Source of the DNA: Hyphomicrobium sp.
Lineage (GTDB): Bacteria > Pseudomonadota > Alphaproteobacteria > Rhizobiales > Hyphomicrobiaceae
Assembly (NCBI GenBank): GCA_030148725.1
Contig: JASBSU010000048.1
Location: 1-54,306, forward strand
DNA: 54,306 nucleotides
Reading direction: 5' to 3'
Under the pieces are notes generated by a model. That model ran no database searches. It saw only the letters and a program-made list of their open reading frames with translations, and had not been told where the DNA came from. Shown piece after piece: positions 43,362-53,685 of the stretch. A program made the position numbers and the translations under genes. Position 1 is the first letter of the stretch, and each line of letters starts with the position of its first letter.

Positions 43362-44195
43362 ATGACGGTTTCAAAAAGAGACGTTCTGAGGATGATTGCC
43401 GCCGGCGTGGGAAGCTCTGTGCTTCCCACGACCGCAGGCGCGCAGGGCGAAGGCGCCGTCGCGCCTGCGGCCCACGACGATATCCACGACCACATGCCGG
43501 CGTCCTGGTACGGCAAGGAACAGATCGCCTTCCTGATCTATCCGCAGTTCACGGCGCTGGACATGGTGGGGCCTCACTACATGCTGGGCAGCCTGATGGG
43601 CGGCACCGTGCATATCGTTGCCAAGACCAAGGAACCGGTCGTGAGCGATATGAAGCTCGCCATCATGCCGAGCGCTACACTCGATGAGTGCCCAAAGGAT
43701 CTCGACATCATCTGCGTGCCCGGCGGTTCGCTCGGAACCCTCGCGGCGATGGAGGATCCTCAGATCCTCGCATTCCTCAAGGATCGCGGCAGCCGGGCGA
43801 AGTACGTCACCAGCGTATGCACAGGGTCACTTCTGCTCGGTGCTGCTGGATTGCTCGAGGGCTACAAGGCAACGAGCCACTGGGGCGCGCGTGAAGTGCT
43901 TCGCGATTTCGGCGCAGAGCCGGTCGACGCGCGGGTTGTCATCGACCGCAATCGCATAACGGGTGCGGGTGTCACGGCGGGATTGGACTTCGGATTGACG
44001 CTCGTGTCGCGCCTGCGGGATCAGCAGTATGCTGAGGGCGTTCAACTCATGGCTGAGTACGACCCGGCACCGCCTTTCAGTTCTGGTTCACCGGCCAAGG
44101 CGTCACAGGCAAATCGCGAGATGATGACGGTCATGTTTGCCGACTTCGTTGGCCGCGCACGCGACTTGGCGAAGCGGCGGAGTACGCACAGGTGA
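43362..44195 (+). CDS. Exported DJ-1/PfpI protein (isonitrile-hydratase-like)
   Basis: This 277-residue protein begins with a signal-like segment (SKRDVLRMIAAGVGSSVLP; a K-R pair, so possibly a variant Tat signal), then a class-I amidotransferase-like DJ-1/PfpI fold. The nucleophile elbow has Cys153 in SVCTGSLLLGAAGLL and is followed by ATSHW, the pattern seen in isonitrile hydratases and in the N-terminal domains of some AraC regulators. It starts 8 bp after the TonB receptor stop and so is co-transcribed. If a hydratase, it would convert an isonitrile to an N-formamide in the periplasm. Substrate and activity are unproven; a chaperone or glyoxalase-like DJ-1 role remains possible. Confidence 0.82.
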   Translation: MTVSKRDVLRMIAAGVGSSVLPTTAGAQGEGAVAPAAHDDIHDHMPASWYGKEQIAFLIYPQFTALDMVGPHYMLGSLMGGTVHIVAKTKEPVVSDMKLAIMPSATLDECPKDLDIICVPGGSLGTLAAMEDPQILAFLKDRGSRAKYVTSVCTGSLLLGAAGLLEGYKATSHWGAREVLRDFGAEPVDARVVIDRNRITGAGVTAGLDFGLTLVSRLRDQQYAEGVQLMAEYDPAPPFSSGSPAKASQANREMMTVMFADFVGRARDLAKRRSTHR

Positions 44196-44372
44196 TCCCG
44201 GCAGGCTCTCTCGGCGAGCATGTGCGCGCTCGCCGACGCGGCAGGGTGGCGCACCGGTTCTCGGCGTGACCGGTGGCGAGCGCCTCGAGCCACATTCGGC
44301 AGGATCATTGACTTACAAACGCGCGATCTTTCCGGGGTCGGCTACTGGCGACCATGCGGAGTGACGCGCCCT

Positions 44373-44421
44373 TTATGCCGTCCTTATGCGGGCGCCCTAA
44401 GATCCGTATCGAATCCTTATG
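44373..44421 (+). promoter_or_regulatory. Phased TTATG repeats, probable KdpE operator
   Basis: TTATGC occurs at 44373 and 44384 (11 bp apart) and CCTTATG again with TTATG at 44417 (33 bp, three turns of 11). This sits 50-95 bp upstream of the first kdp-linked ORF. The 11-bp phasing fits OmpR-family KdpE. Confidence 0.5.
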
Positions 44422-44466
44422 TGAAGCCCCTTAGCTCCTCCATGTCGTCAGCGACAGGAGGACCAG

Positions 44467-44550
44467 ATGTTGGACGTGACCTATCTTGCGCTCGGGCTCG
44501 CGCTGTTCGGCCTGATGCAGCTTTACGCCCGCTGGGCAGCGAGAGGGTGA
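44467..44550 (+). CDS. 27-residue membrane peptide at the head of the kdp operon
   Basis: A small ORF (starts MLDVTYLALGLALFGLMQL, ends in a charged ARWAARG tail) with a perfect AGGAGG ribosome site 5 bp upstream. It is a single membrane helix with a positively charged end, like KdpF but distinct in sequence. It ends 8 bp before kdpF. I recall similar unnamed peptides before kdpF in other alphaproteobacteria; the function is unknown. Too short for normal gene callers. Confidence 0.7.
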   Translation: MLDVTYLALGLALFGLMQLYARWAARG

Positions 44551-44558
44551 GTGCCGCG

Positions 44559-44645
44559 ATGCTCGATCTCATCCTCGGCGGCATCATCGCCCTTCTTCTC
44601 GCAATCTATCTCGTGTTCGCGCTTCTCTACCCGGAGAAGCTCTGA
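44559..44645 (+). CDS. kdpF: Kdp complex small subunit KdpF
   Basis: A 28-residue single-helix peptide (MLDLILGGIIALLLAIYLVF and a Y-P-E-K end). The hydrophobic helix and the final Y-P-E-K are typical KdpF. It stabilises the KdpFABC complex in the inner membrane. It lies 33 bp before kdpA. Confidence 0.88.
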   Translation: MLDLILGGIIALLLAIYLVFALLYPEKL

Positions 44646-44678
44646 GCACGCGTTGTTCGCGCTACCCGGATAAATTCC

Positions 44679-46382
44679 ATGACCCTCAATGGCTGGCTGC
44701 AAATCGCCATCATGCTCGCGCTCGTTGTTTTAACAGCGCGACCGCTCGGTATCTTCATGGCCTCGGTCATGCAAGGCAAGAGCACCTTCCTGCATCGCTC
44801 GGTCCGGCCCATCGAGACGCGCTTGTATTCACTCGCCGGGGTCGATGAAACCCGCGAGCAGACCTGGCTGCAGTACGTGGCCTCGCTGCTCGCGTTCAAC
44901 GCGGCCGGCTTCGTGCTGCACTACGCCATCCTTCGACTGCAGGGCTTCCTGCCGCTCAACCCGCAAGGGTTCGGCGCGTTGAGCGAGCATCTCGCCTTCA
45001 ACACGGCGGTCTCGTTCGTCACCAACACCAACTGGCAGAGCTACGGGGGCGAGACCACGCTCTCCTATTTCAGCCAGATGGTCGGCCTGACGGTGCAGAA
45101 CTTCGTCTCCGCCGCCACCGGCATGGCAATCATCGTTCCGCTGGCGCGGGCGTTTTCGCGCGCCAATGCCACGACGGTTGGAAACTTCTGGGTAGATCTC
45201 ACGCGCGTTACGCTCTACGTGCTCCTGCCTTTGTCGATCATCATGGCGTTCGCACTCATCGCGCTCGGGGTGCCGCAGAACCTGTCGAATTACGTCGATG
45301 CGACGACTCTCGAAGGCGCCAAGCAGACCATCGCCCAGGGGCCTGTCGCAAGCCAGCTCGCCATCAAGCAGCTGGGCACCAACGGCGGCGGCTTCTTCAA
45401 CGTCAACTCGGCGCATCCCTACGAGAACCCCAGCATCTGGACCAACACGATTGAATCATGGGCAATCGTCGCCCTGGCCCTCGCGCTCGCCGTAGCGTTC
45501 GGGCGAATGATCGGTCGCGAGCGAGAAGGATGGGCTCTGCTCGGCGTGATGATGATCTTCCTGCTCGCCGGCTGCGCCATCGCCTACTGGGCGGAGGCTG
45601 CGGGCAATCCGTTCATGCACGCCATGGGCGTCGACGGCGGCAACATGGAGGGCAAGGAGGTGCGATTCGGCATACCTCAGTCCGCCGTATGGGCGACCTT
45701 CACCACCGGTGCGTCGAACGGCTCCGTCAACTCCATGCACGGCAGCTACATGCCGCTCGGTGGGCTGGTGCCGCTCGTGCTGATCCAAATCGGTGAGGTT
45801 GTTCCCGGCGGCGTCGGCTCCGGCCTCTATGGCATCGTCGTGTTCGCCATCATCGCCATGTTCGTCGCCGGCCTCATGGTGGGACGCACGCCGGAGTATC
45901 TCGGCAAGAAGCTGGAGGCGAAGGAAGTGAAGATGGCCATGCTGGCCATCCTGATCATGCCAGCCTTCATCCTAGGCTTCAGCGCCGTGTCGGCCGTGCT
46001 GCCGGTTGCGCTCGCCGGGCTCGCCAATCCAGGGCCGCGTGGCTACACCGAAATCCTCTATGCGTTCTCGTCGGCCGCGGGAAACAACGGCTCTGCCTTC
46101 GCGGGCCTCACCGCCAACGCACCCTGGTACGACACAACGCTCGGCATCGCCATGCTGGCGTGCCGGTTCGGCATCATCGTGCCCGTGATGGCCATTATCG
46201 GTTCGCTCGCTGCAAAGCCTCGGCTCGCACCCTCCGGCGGCACGTTCCCGACCGACGGCGCGCTCTTCGTCGCCCTGCTGGCCGGTGTGATCGTCATCGT
46301 CAGCGGATTGGAATTCTTCCCGGCACTCGCGCTCGGCCCCATCGTCGAGCACTTCCAGATGCTCGCCGGCAAGACGTTCTGA
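44679..46382 (+). CDS. kdpA: Potassium-transporting ATPase subunit A
   Basis: KdpA is the channel-like K+-selective subunit in the inner membrane. The 567-residue product has about ten membrane segments and the four selectivity-filter loops: [45 protein letters not shown] and [12 protein letters not shown]. Length and order match the family. It is followed by kdpB after 25 bp. Confidence 0.97.
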   Translation: MTLNGWLQIAIMLALVVLTARPLGIFMASVMQGKSTFLHRSVRPIETRLYSLAGVDETREQTWLQYVASLLAFNAAGFVLHYAILRLQGFLPLNPQGFGALSEHLAFNTAVSFVTNTNWQSYGGETTLSYFSQMVGLTVQNFVSAATGMAIIVPLARAFSRANATTVGNFWVDLTRVTLYVLLPLSIIMAFALIALGVPQNLSNYVDATTLEGAKQTIAQGPVASQLAIKQLGTNGGGFFNVNSAHPYENPSIWTNTIESWAIVALALALAVAFGRMIGREREGWALLGVMMIFLLAGCAIAYWAEAAGNPFMHAMGVDGGNMEGKEVRFGIPQSAVWATFTTGASNGSVNSMHGSYMPLGGLVPLVLIQIGEVVPGGVGSGLYGIVVFAIIAMFVAGLMVGRTPEYLGKKLEAKEVKMAMLAILIMPAFILGFSAVSAVLPVALAGLANPGPRGYTEILYAFSSAAGNNGSAFAGLTANAPWYDTTLGIAMLACRFGIIVPVMAIIGSLAAKPRLAPSGGTFPTDGALFVALLAGVIVIVSGLEFFPALALGPIVEHFQMLAGKTF

Positions 46383-46407
46383 TCCGCGGTTTCAGGAGAC
46401 CTCATCC

Positions 46408-48456
46408 ATGGTCCGCAATACCTACAAATCGGCTTCGCTCGACAAATCTCTTCTGCTGCGAGCCGTAGTCGATGCCGTCCGCAAGCTCGACCCGCGCTTG
46501 CTCATCAAGAACCCGGTGATATTCGTCACCGCTGTCGTATCGGCGCTCGTAACGACCTTATTTGCTCGTGACCTGCTAACCGGCCAGCCGGCGGCGTTCA
46601 GCGGGCAGATCGCAGCTTGGCTTTGGTTCACAGTGCTGTTCGCGAACTTCGCGGAGGCCGTTGCCGAGGGCCGTGGTCGCGCCCAGGCTGAATCCTTGCG
46701 CAAGACGCGCACGGAGTCGTCGGCGCGCCGCCTTCCGGACCCGAAGAACCGCGATCGCCAGGAGACCGTATCGGCGCTCGATTTGCGCCCCGGTGACACT
46801 GTTCTCGTCGTTGCGGGCGAGATCATTCCTGGCGATGGCGAAATCATCGAAGGCGTGGCCTCCGTAAACGAAGCGGCTGTGACCGGCGAATCCGCGCCGG
46901 TTATCCGCGAAGCAGGCGGCGATCGGTCCGCCGTCACCGGCGGCACGACCGTGCTTTCCGACTGGATCGTCGTGCGTATCACGTCGTCGCCCGGCTCATC
47001 CTTCCTCGATCGCATGATCGCACTCGTCGAAGGCGCCGAGCGGCAGAAGACCCCGAACGAGATTGCGCTCAACATCCTGCTCGCGGGAATGACGATCGTC
47101 TTTCTCATCGCCGTGGTGACTCTGACGGGGCTTGGCGCGTACTCAGGCACCAATATTGCCGTCACCGTGCTCGTTGCGCTGCTTGTCACGCTCATCCCAA
47201 CGACCATCGGCGGGCTGCTCTCGGCGATCGGCATCGCCGGCATGGATAGGCTGCTGCGGTTCAACGTCCTCGCGATGTCGGGACGCGCTGTCGAGGCCGC
47301 CGGCGACGTCGATACATTGCTCCTCGATAAGACCGGCACAATCACCTTCGGCAACCGGCTGGCGACCGAGATCATCGCGGTGCCGGGCGTCTCGGAACGC
47401 GAAGCTGCGGAGGCCGCTTTGCTTGCAAGCCTCGCCGACGGAACGCCCGAAGGACGCTCGATCGTGATGCTGGCACAGGAAAAGTACGGCCTCGCACCGC
47501 CGACAGCTGTACCCCAGGGAAGCTTCATCGAATTCTCGGCGACGACCAGGCTCTCCGGCATCGATCTCGAAACGCGGAAGCTGCGCAAGGGTGCGGTCGA
47601 CGCGGTTGTGAAGTTTGCCGGAGCGAAGCAGGCCGTCGCCGAGCCAACAGCCTTCCGTGCCGCCGTCGATCGCATTGCGCGCGCTGGCGGAACGCCGCTC
47701 GGCCTGGTTGATGGTGATCGCCTGCTCGGCGTCATCCATCTGAAGGATGTGGTGAAGCCGGATATCAAGGAGCGCTTTGCGCAGCTCCGCCGCATGGGCA
47801 TCAAGACGGTGATGATCACCGGCGACAACCCGGTGACCGCGGCCGCCATCGCGTCCGAAGCCGGCGTCGACGATTTCGTCGCCGAGGCGACCCCCGAGGA
47901 CAAGCTGCGCTACATCCGCAACGAGCAGGCGCAGGGCCGGTTGATCGCGATGTGCGGCGACGGCACCAACGACGCCCCAGCGCTGGCCCAGGCCGATGTC
48001 GCGGTCGCCATGCAGTCGGGTACCCAGGCGGCGCGCGAAGCTGGAAATATGGTCGATCTCGACTCCAATCCGACCAAGCTCATCGAGGTAGTCGAGATTG
48101 GCAAGCAGCTTCTCATGACGCGCGGCTCGTTGACGACCTTCTCGATCGCCAACGACGTGGCGAAATACTTCGCCATCATCCCAGCGCTGTTCGTCGCCTC
48201 ACTGCCTGAGCTCGGCGCGCTCAACGTCATGGGCCTCGCGACACCCGAGAGCGCAATTCTTTCGGCTGTCATCTTCAACGCGCTGATCATCGTGGCGCTG
48301 ATCCCGCTGGCACTGAAGGGCGTCGCCTACCGGCCTATCGGCGCCGCGGCGCTGCTGCGACGCAATCTTCTCGTCTACGGCCTCGGCGGTCTCGCCGCGC
48401 CGTTCATCGGCATCAAGCTCGTGGACCTTGCGGTCTCGGGCCTGCACCTCGTCTAG
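46408..48456 (+). CDS. kdpB: Potassium-transporting P-type ATPase subunit B
   Basis: KdpB hydrolyses ATP to drive K+ through KdpA. The 682-residue protein shows the actuator motif TGES, the phosphorylated aspartate in DKTGTITFG, the nucleotide-binding domain and the hinge [20 protein letters not shown] includes the serine that in E. coli is inhibited by phosphorylation. Membrane segments flank these at both ends. Normal length; no defects seen. Confidence 0.97.
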   Translation: MVRNTYKSASLDKSLLLRAVVDAVRKLDPRLLIKNPVIFVTAVVSALVTTLFARDLLTGQPAAFSGQIAAWLWFTVLFANFAEAVAEGRGRAQAESLRKTRTESSARRLPDPKNRDRQETVSALDLRPGDTVLVVAGEIIPGDGEIIEGVASVNEAAVTGESAPVIREAGGDRSAVTGGTTVLSDWIVVRITSSPGSSFLDRMIALVEGAERQKTPNEIALNILLAGMTIVFLIAVVTLTGLGAYSGTNIAVTVLVALLVTLIPTTIGGLLSAIGIAGMDRLLRFNVLAMSGRAVEAAGDVDTLLLDKTGTITFGNRLATEIIAVPGVSEREAAEAALLASLADGTPEGRSIVMLAQEKYGLAPPTAVPQGSFIEFSATTRLSGIDLETRKLRKGAVDAVVKFAGAKQAVAEPTAFRAAVDRIARAGGTPLGLVDGDRLLGVIHLKDVVKPDIKERFAQLRRMGIKTVMITGDNPVTAAAIASEAGVDDFVAEATPEDKLRYIRNEQAQGRLIAMCGDGTNDAPALAQADVAVAMQSGTQAAREAGNMVDLDSNPTKLIEVVEIGKQLLMTRGSLTTFSIANDVAKYFAIIPALFVASLPELGALNVMGLATPESAILSAVIFNALIIVALIPLALKGVAYRPIGAAALLRRNLLVYGLGGLAAPFIGIKLVDLAVSGLHLV

Positions 48457-48467
48457 GAGAAAAGACC

Positions 48468-49073
48468 ATGCTTCAGCAACTGCGCGTCGCAGTGATCATG
48501 CTGCTCATGTTCACTGTGCTGACCGGCGTCATCTACCCGCTTTCCGTATCCGGCGTTGCCTGGATCCTGATGCAGGATCAGGCACTCGGCAGCCTCGTCC
48601 GCAAGGATGGCAAGGTGATCGGCTCGAGCCTCGTCGGCCAGTCGTTCACATCGGAGCGCTACTTCCATCCGCGGCCGTCGGCGACGACCGGTCCCGACGC
48701 GACCGACCCAAGCAAGACCGTCGATGCGCCATACAATGCCGCGGCGTCGACCGGCTCCAACCTCGGACCGATCACCAAGAAGCTGATCGATCGTGTGCAG
48801 GGGAGTGTCGACGGGCTGCGCCAGGAAGGCGTCAACGGACCCATCCCCGTCGATGCCGTAACCACGTCCTCCAGCGGCCTCGACCCTGACATTTCACCCG
48901 AGAACGCGGTGTTGCAGGTACCGCGCGTCGCCAAGGCGCGCAGCCTCCCTGAGGGGCGGGTGCACGCTCTCGTTAATGCGCAGGTAGAGGGGCGGGCGCT
49001 AGGTATACTCGGCGAGCCAAGGGTCAACGTCTTGCGGCTCAACCTCGCGCTCGATAGCCTCGGCAATCCCTAG
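48468..49073 (+). CDS. kdpC: Potassium-transporting ATPase subunit C
   Basis: KdpC (201 residues) has one N-terminal membrane segment (VAVIMLLMFTVLTGVIYPLSV) and a periplasmic domain with QSFTSERYFHPRPSA, NLGPITKKL and ILGEPRVNVLRLNLAL, all family features. It stabilises the KdpFABC complex. A ribosome site (AGGAGA) lies before the ATG. kdpD follows after 16 bp. Confidence 0.96.
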   Translation: MLQQLRVAVIMLLMFTVLTGVIYPLSVSGVAWILMQDQALGSLVRKDGKVIGSSLVGQSFTSERYFHPRPSATTGPDATDPSKTVDAPYNAAASTGSNLGPITKKLIDRVQGSVDGLRQEGVNGPIPVDAVTTSSSGLDPDISPENAVLQVPRVAKARSLPEGRVHALVNAQVEGRALGILGEPRVNVLRLNLALDSLGNP

Positions 49074-49089
49074 AATATCTGGCGAGGCC

Positions 49090-51777
49090 ATGCCCGCTGC
49101 GCCAACAAAGCAAAGAGCCTCGCCGGACGCGATCCTGGCCGTCACCAAGGCGCCCGGTCGCGGACGCCTGAAGATATTTCTCGGCGCCGCGCCTGGAGTC
49201 GGCAAGACCTTCGCGATGCTGAGCGGCGGACACGCCGCCAAGGCGGAGGGACGCGACGTGGTCGTCGGACTTGCGGAGACGCATGGCCGGCGAGAGACCG
49301 ATGCGCTCCTGGAAGGCTTCGAGGTTATCGCGCGCAAGCCCGCCATCTACGTCAACAAGATCCTCTCCGAGTTCGATATCGACAAGGCTTTGGTGCGGCG
49401 CCCGGGCCTGCTGCTCCTCGACGAGCTGGCGCACACCAACATTCCCGGCAGCCGCCATCCGAAGCGCTGGCAAGACGTTGAGGAGCTGCTCGCCGCCGGC
49501 ATCGACGTCTGGACGACGCTGAACATCCAGCACCTCGAGGGGCTGAACGACATCCTGCAGAAGATCACGAGCGTGAAGGTGCAGGAGACGGTACCTGACC
49601 ACGTCTTCGAGGATGCCGATGAGATCGTGCTGGTCGATCTCCCGACGGACGAGCTGCTGAAGCGCCTCGCCGAGGGTAAGGTCTACGTGCCCGAAATGGC
49701 GGAGCGAGCCCGGAAGCGCTTCTTCAAACCCGAGAATCTCACGGCGCTGCGCGAGTTGGCGCTGCGGAGGGCTGCCGAGCGCATCGATGCCGATCTGATC
49801 GAGCACATGCGGGCCCAGGCGATCGAGGGACCGTGGCCCGCAGGCGAGCGCATTCTCGCCTGCATCGGACCCGATCTCGATGCCGTGTCCATCGTGCGCG
49901 CGGGCAAGCGCCTCGCCGACGTCATGGATGCTCCGTGGATGGCGGTGACTGTCGAGCGTCCAGGCGATCAGCTGGATACCCCGGCGCGCCGGCACGTCGA
50001 TTCCGCGCTGGAACTCGCACGGACGCTCGGCGCCGAGACGAGCACACTCACAGCCACCGATATCGCAGCGGAGCTTCTGCGTTTCGCCAAGTTCGAGAAC
50101 GTGACGCAGATCGTGCTGGGTCGTTCGCGCGGTGGCTTCGTCGTAGAGGTGCTGAGACGCTCGCTGCCGCATGAGCTTCTGCGCCGCGCCGATGGCGTGG
50201 CAGTGCACGTCATCACGAGCCGAGAGCGCGAGAAGGCGCGCGGCGTTCCACCACCAACGAGGCGCCAGCCCTTCGAACTCCAATCCTTTATCTGGGCGAC
50301 GATTGCTGTCGCCGTAGCGGTCGGCGTCGGCGAGGGTTTGACGCGGCTGACGACGTTCCCGAACATCTCCATGATTTTCCTGCTGGCGGTCGTCGCCTCC
50401 GCCGTTACGTTCGGTATCTGGCCGGCTGTCTATGCGTCGGTCTTGTCGTTCCTCGCCTACAATCTCTTCTTCATCGAACCGCTTTACACGTTCACCGTCG
50501 CCAAGCCCCACGAGCTTCTGGCGCTTATCGTCTTCCTGGCCGTTGCCGTTGTCATTTCGACGCTCGCCGGCCGCGTGCGCGAGCAGGCGAGATTGGCCGC
50601 CGATCGCATGCGCGCCACCCGTCGCCTCTATGAGTTCACGCGCCGCCTCGCGAGCATCGCAAGCTTCGAAGACATTCCAGATGCCGCCGTAGCATCCATC
50701 CACGCAAGTCTCGCTCGGCCGACGGTGATCCTGCTCGGCAATGACGACGAGCTGGAGATCGCCGCGGCATGGCCGCCGCTCGATTTGCTGGGAACGGGCG
50801 AGATGACAGCTGCACGCTGGGCCTTGAACCACGACGAGCCCGCGGGTACCGACACTGGGACGCTGCCGTCCGTCGGCTGGTTGTTCTTGCCGATGCGCAC
50901 GGCGCATGGCGTGCTCGGCGTCATCGGCGTTGGTCTGGGTGAAGGGGACGAAAAGCTCGATCCTGAGGCCCGCATTCTGTTCGAAGCGCTGGCCGAGCAG
51001 ACCGCGACGGCGCTCGATAGAGCATCGCTATCGCGCGAGATGGTCCGCGCCCGTGGTGCCGCCGAGACGGAGCGCGTGCGCAACACTCTGCTCGCCTCGA
51101 TTTCGCACGATTTTCGGACGCCCCTCGCGTCAATCCTCGGATCGGCGACCAGCCTCATCGACTATGGGGAGAACTTCGACAAGAAGACCAAGCTGGAGCT
51201 GCTCAGCCAGATCAAGGGCGAGGCGGAGGGGCTCGACGAAATGGTGCGCAACCTCCTCTCGATGACCCGCATCGACGCCGGGGCGCTCGAAGTTCGCAAG
51301 GATTGGATCGACGTCCGCGAGATCGCCGAGAGAGTCGTAAGTGCCGTGCGCCGCCGTGGCGCGAAACAGAAAATCGATGTCGCGATTCCGGCTGGCCTGC
51401 CCCTGATTGAGGCCGACGCAAGGCTGCTGGAGCAGGCTCTCGCCAACCTCGTGGGCAATGCTGTCGTCCATACTCCGGCAGAGACACACGTGACTATCGA
51501 CGCGACCGCGGACGACAAGTCGCTTTCCTTGCGGGTGACCGACAACGGTCCCGGCATTGCCGAAGCTGTGCTTCCTCGCGTCTTCGACAAATTCGTCCAC
51601 GCCGAGGTTTCCGCGCCAAGCCTGGCCGATGGGGGCGAGAGCACCGGACTCGGTTTAGCGATCGCAAAGGGGATTATCGAGGCACACGGCGCGTCCATCT
51701 CCGCTGAAAGTCCTGTCGAGAAAAGACACGGCACGCGCGTGACTTTCAGATTTCCGCTCACCGGTCAAAAACGATGA
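49090..51777 (+). CDS. kdpD: Potassium sensor histidine kinase KdpD
   Basis: The 895-residue protein has the full KdpD layout: N-terminal KdpD domain with Walker A GAAPGVGKT and DELAHTN, a universal-stress-like domain (~250-370), four membrane segments (~395-500, DUF4118), a GAF domain (~520-650), an H-box SISHDFRTPLASILGSA, N-box ANLVGNAVVHTP and G-boxes TDNGPGIAE and GLGLAIAKG. It senses K+ limitation or turgor and phosphorylates KdpE. It overlaps kdpE by 4 bp. Confidence 0.97.
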   Translation: MPAAPTKQRASPDAILAVTKAPGRGRLKIFLGAAPGVGKTFAMLSGGHAAKAEGRDVVVGLAETHGRRETDALLEGFEVIARKPAIYVNKILSEFDIDKALVRRPGLLLLDELAHTNIPGSRHPKRWQDVEELLAAGIDVWTTLNIQHLEGLNDILQKITSVKVQETVPDHVFEDADEIVLVDLPTDELLKRLAEGKVYVPEMAERARKRFFKPENLTALRELALRRAAERIDADLIEHMRAQAIEGPWPAGERILACIGPDLDAVSIVRAGKRLADVMDAPWMAVTVERPGDQLDTPARRHVDSALELARTLGAETSTLTATDIAAELLRFAKFENVTQIVLGRSRGGFVVEVLRRSLPHELLRRADGVAVHVITSREREKARGVPPPTRRQPFELQSFIWATIAVAVAVGVGEGLTRLTTFPNISMIFLLAVVASAVTFGIWPAVYASVLSFLAYNLFFIEPLYTFTVAKPHELLALIVFLAVAVVISTLAGRVREQARLAADRMRATRRLYEFTRRLASIASFEDIPDAAVASIHASLARPTVILLGNDDELEIAAAWPPLDLLGTGEMTAARWALNHDEPAGTDTGTLPSVGWLFLPMRTAHGVLGVIGVGLGEGDEKLDPEARILFEALAEQTATALDRASLSREMVRARGAAETERVRNTLLASISHDFRTPLASILGSATSLIDYGENFDKKTKLELLSQIKGEAEGLDEMVRNLLSMTRIDAGALEVRKDWIDVREIAERVVSAVRRRGAKQKIDVAIPAGLPLIEADARLLEQALANLVGNAVVHTPAETHVTIDATADDKSLSLRVTDNGPGIAEAVLPRVFDKFVHAEVSAPSLADGGESTGLGLAIAKGIIEAHGASISAESPVEKRHGTRVTFRFPLTGQKR

Positions 51778-52463
51778 CGACACGCATAAAAGTCATGGTC
51801 GTCGATGACGAGCCCGCAATTTTGCGCTTCCTCAAGCCGGCGCTAGAAGCCAACGGTTACGATGTGTCGGCGGCCGCGAGCGTAGAAGAAGCGACGAGGC
51901 GCATCGCCCGGGAACCGCCGGATGTGGTTGTGCTCGATCTCGGTCTGCCGGACGGCGACGGCAAGGACGTAATCCGCCAGGTGCGCCAGTGGTCGAGCGT
52001 GCCCATCGTCGTTTTGTCCGCGCGCGACCGAGAAGCCGAGAAGATAGAGGCGCTGGATCTCGGCGCCGACGACTTCATCAACAAGCCCTTCGGCGTGGGT
52101 GAGCTGATGGCGCGCTTGCGCGCCGCGCTCCGTCACGGCACGCAAGGGCAGCCCGAGCCGTCGATCATGCAGATCGGCGAGCTTGAACTCGATACCGATC
52201 GCCATCGCGTGATGCGCAAAGGAACGGAGATCAAGCTGACCCCACGCGAGTTCGAGCTGTTGGCGCTGCTGGCGCGCCACCCTGGCAAGGTGATGACGCA
52301 CAGGCAATTGCTGACCGCCGTCTGGGGCCCTGCCCACGCGCAAGATACCCAGTACCTGCGCGTCTATATCGGCCAGCTGCGCCAGAAAATCGAAAACGAT
52401 CCCGAGGAACCGACGATCATCCTCACAGAACTCGGCATCGGCTACCGACTGGCGGCAGATTGA
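51774..52463 (+). CDS. kdpE: Potassium response regulator KdpE
   Basis: The 229-residue OmpR-family regulator has the receiver VVDDEPAILRFL, phosphorylated Asp in VVLDLGLPDGDG, Lys of INKPFGVGE and a winged helix ending LTELGIGYRL. Coupled to kdpD by ATGA overlap. It should bind the phased TTATG repeats upstream of the operon, although that is inference. Confidence 0.96.
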   Translation: MTTRIKVMVVDDEPAILRFLKPALEANGYDVSAAASVEEATRRIAREPPDVVVLDLGLPDGDGKDVIRQVRQWSSVPIVVLSARDREAEKIEALDLGADDFINKPFGVGELMARLRAALRHGTQGQPEPSIMQIGELELDTDRHRVMRKGTEIKLTPREFELLALLARHPGKVMTHRQLLTAVWGPAHAQDTQYLRVYIGQLRQKIENDPEEPTIILTELGIGYRLAAD

Positions 52464-52612
52464 GACCGCCGAACGGTCGTTACGCACACGCTTCGCTACC
52501 CAGGCGGTCACCAAGAGTTGCCCGACGGAATTCTGATCCGTCCCAGAAACGTGCCAAAACACCCTGCAGACCGGAGATGAAGTGGTAGCTGCACTGGCCT
52601 GCTAGGCCGCCT

Positions 52613-53059
52613 ATGATTGTCCGCAGCACCCGATCGATCAGGGCAAAGGTATCAGCCGTGACTGCGATCTCCGTCGTGACAAGCCGACTCAGCCTGACGC
52701 TGCTGCTCGCTTTTCCGCTATCTCTCGGCGGCCTCTCGCAACTGTCGGGCACCAAGGTGCGGATATTCCTCTGCGATACGGAGAAGGCGGCCCTCGCCTT
52801 CGCTTTGGCGCGTTCGGCGCCAAATACGACCGACGACTTGGCCGGAGACATCGTCAACAAGGACGAGGGCAGAAACGCCTGCAACCGCTACATTGGCTAT
52901 GTCGGCAAAGAAATAGAGCAACGACGCATCGTCCAGGGGCTGCTCTTCAAAGTAACGCGCTACCGGCTACACTTCACAGACAACCGCGGGGCGACCGAAG
53001 CCTGGGGGGCGGAACAGCTCTTCAATGTCGCGCCCGACGAAGAAACCCGCGATCTGTAG
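52613..53059 (+). CDS. Small exported hypothetical protein
   Basis: A 148-residue frame with a hydrophobic segment LSLTLLLAFPLSLGGLSQL followed by a mature part with two cysteines (FLCDTEK; RNACNRYIGYVG). The first Met gives an N-terminus longer than usual for a signal peptide; a GTG at 52655 would give a more normal one. No family was recognised. It sits alone between kdpE and the dehydrogenase gene. Confidence 0.55.
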   Translation: MIVRSTRSIRAKVSAVTAISVVTSRLSLTLLLAFPLSLGGLSQLSGTKVRIFLCDTEKAALAFALARSAPNTTDDLAGDIVNKDEGRNACNRYIGYVGKEIEQRRIVQGLLFKVTRYRLHFTDNRGATEAWGAEQLFNVAPDEETRDL

Positions 53060-53685
53060 CCAACGCACCCATCGGGAGCCTTTCCCGAAGACCTTCTCAT
53101 TCTTAACGTCCAAACCGGCTCACTGGGCGAGACGCGCGAACGCCGCTCGAACGTTCACAACCTCCCTCGACCGCTTAGACTTCCGCACGGCAGCGACAGG
53201 GACTATTTCCCGAACACTCCTGCCATTTCATCAAATCTCCGTCATGCCACGACTGGCAATACCCAGGCAGAGAGCGGATTGCCGGCCTCTGCATGAGTTC
53301 CGACACGCGACGACCGGGAACACACGCCAATGTGATGTTTGCACATTTGTCTGGGCGCTTTCGGGAATGGGATCACACCCGCAGTAAAACATTCTGCCCA
53401 ACGCAAGGAAGTCTGCCGCTGACGCGATTGCCTCAGCTTCCCTACCGTCTCCATGCCACGACGTCGCAGTCAGGCATCGGTTTTCGCGCTTCCTCCAGAT
53501 CACGATCCGATGCCCGGCCGCGGCTTCCTGAACGCAAATGAAAAGCATGCTTCAGGCGGCAGTCTGCCGACGGCCCCTTCTCGGGCCACGCCGCAGATCG
53601 CAACCAGAGCAGAATGTATCGGTGGGTCCATTTTGACGCTGCCGGGCGGGGACGTGGCACGTGGATAAGAGGAGAGGAAACCAGC
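53060..53685. other. 626-bp upstream region of the PQQ dehydrogenase
   Basis: No convincing coding frame was found; short frames here lack family features. It should contain the promoter of the PQQ dehydrogenase gene. A repeated pattern of short C/T-rich stretches occurs but no clear operator. Confidence 0.5.

Noticed and set aside
46422-47903. 493-residue minus-strand frame opposite kdpB
   Set aside because: Antisense shadow of kdpB; Ser/Thr-rich translation with no domain.
49039-50907. 622-residue minus-strand frame opposite kdpD
   Set aside because: Antisense shadow of kdpD; long only because of high GC.
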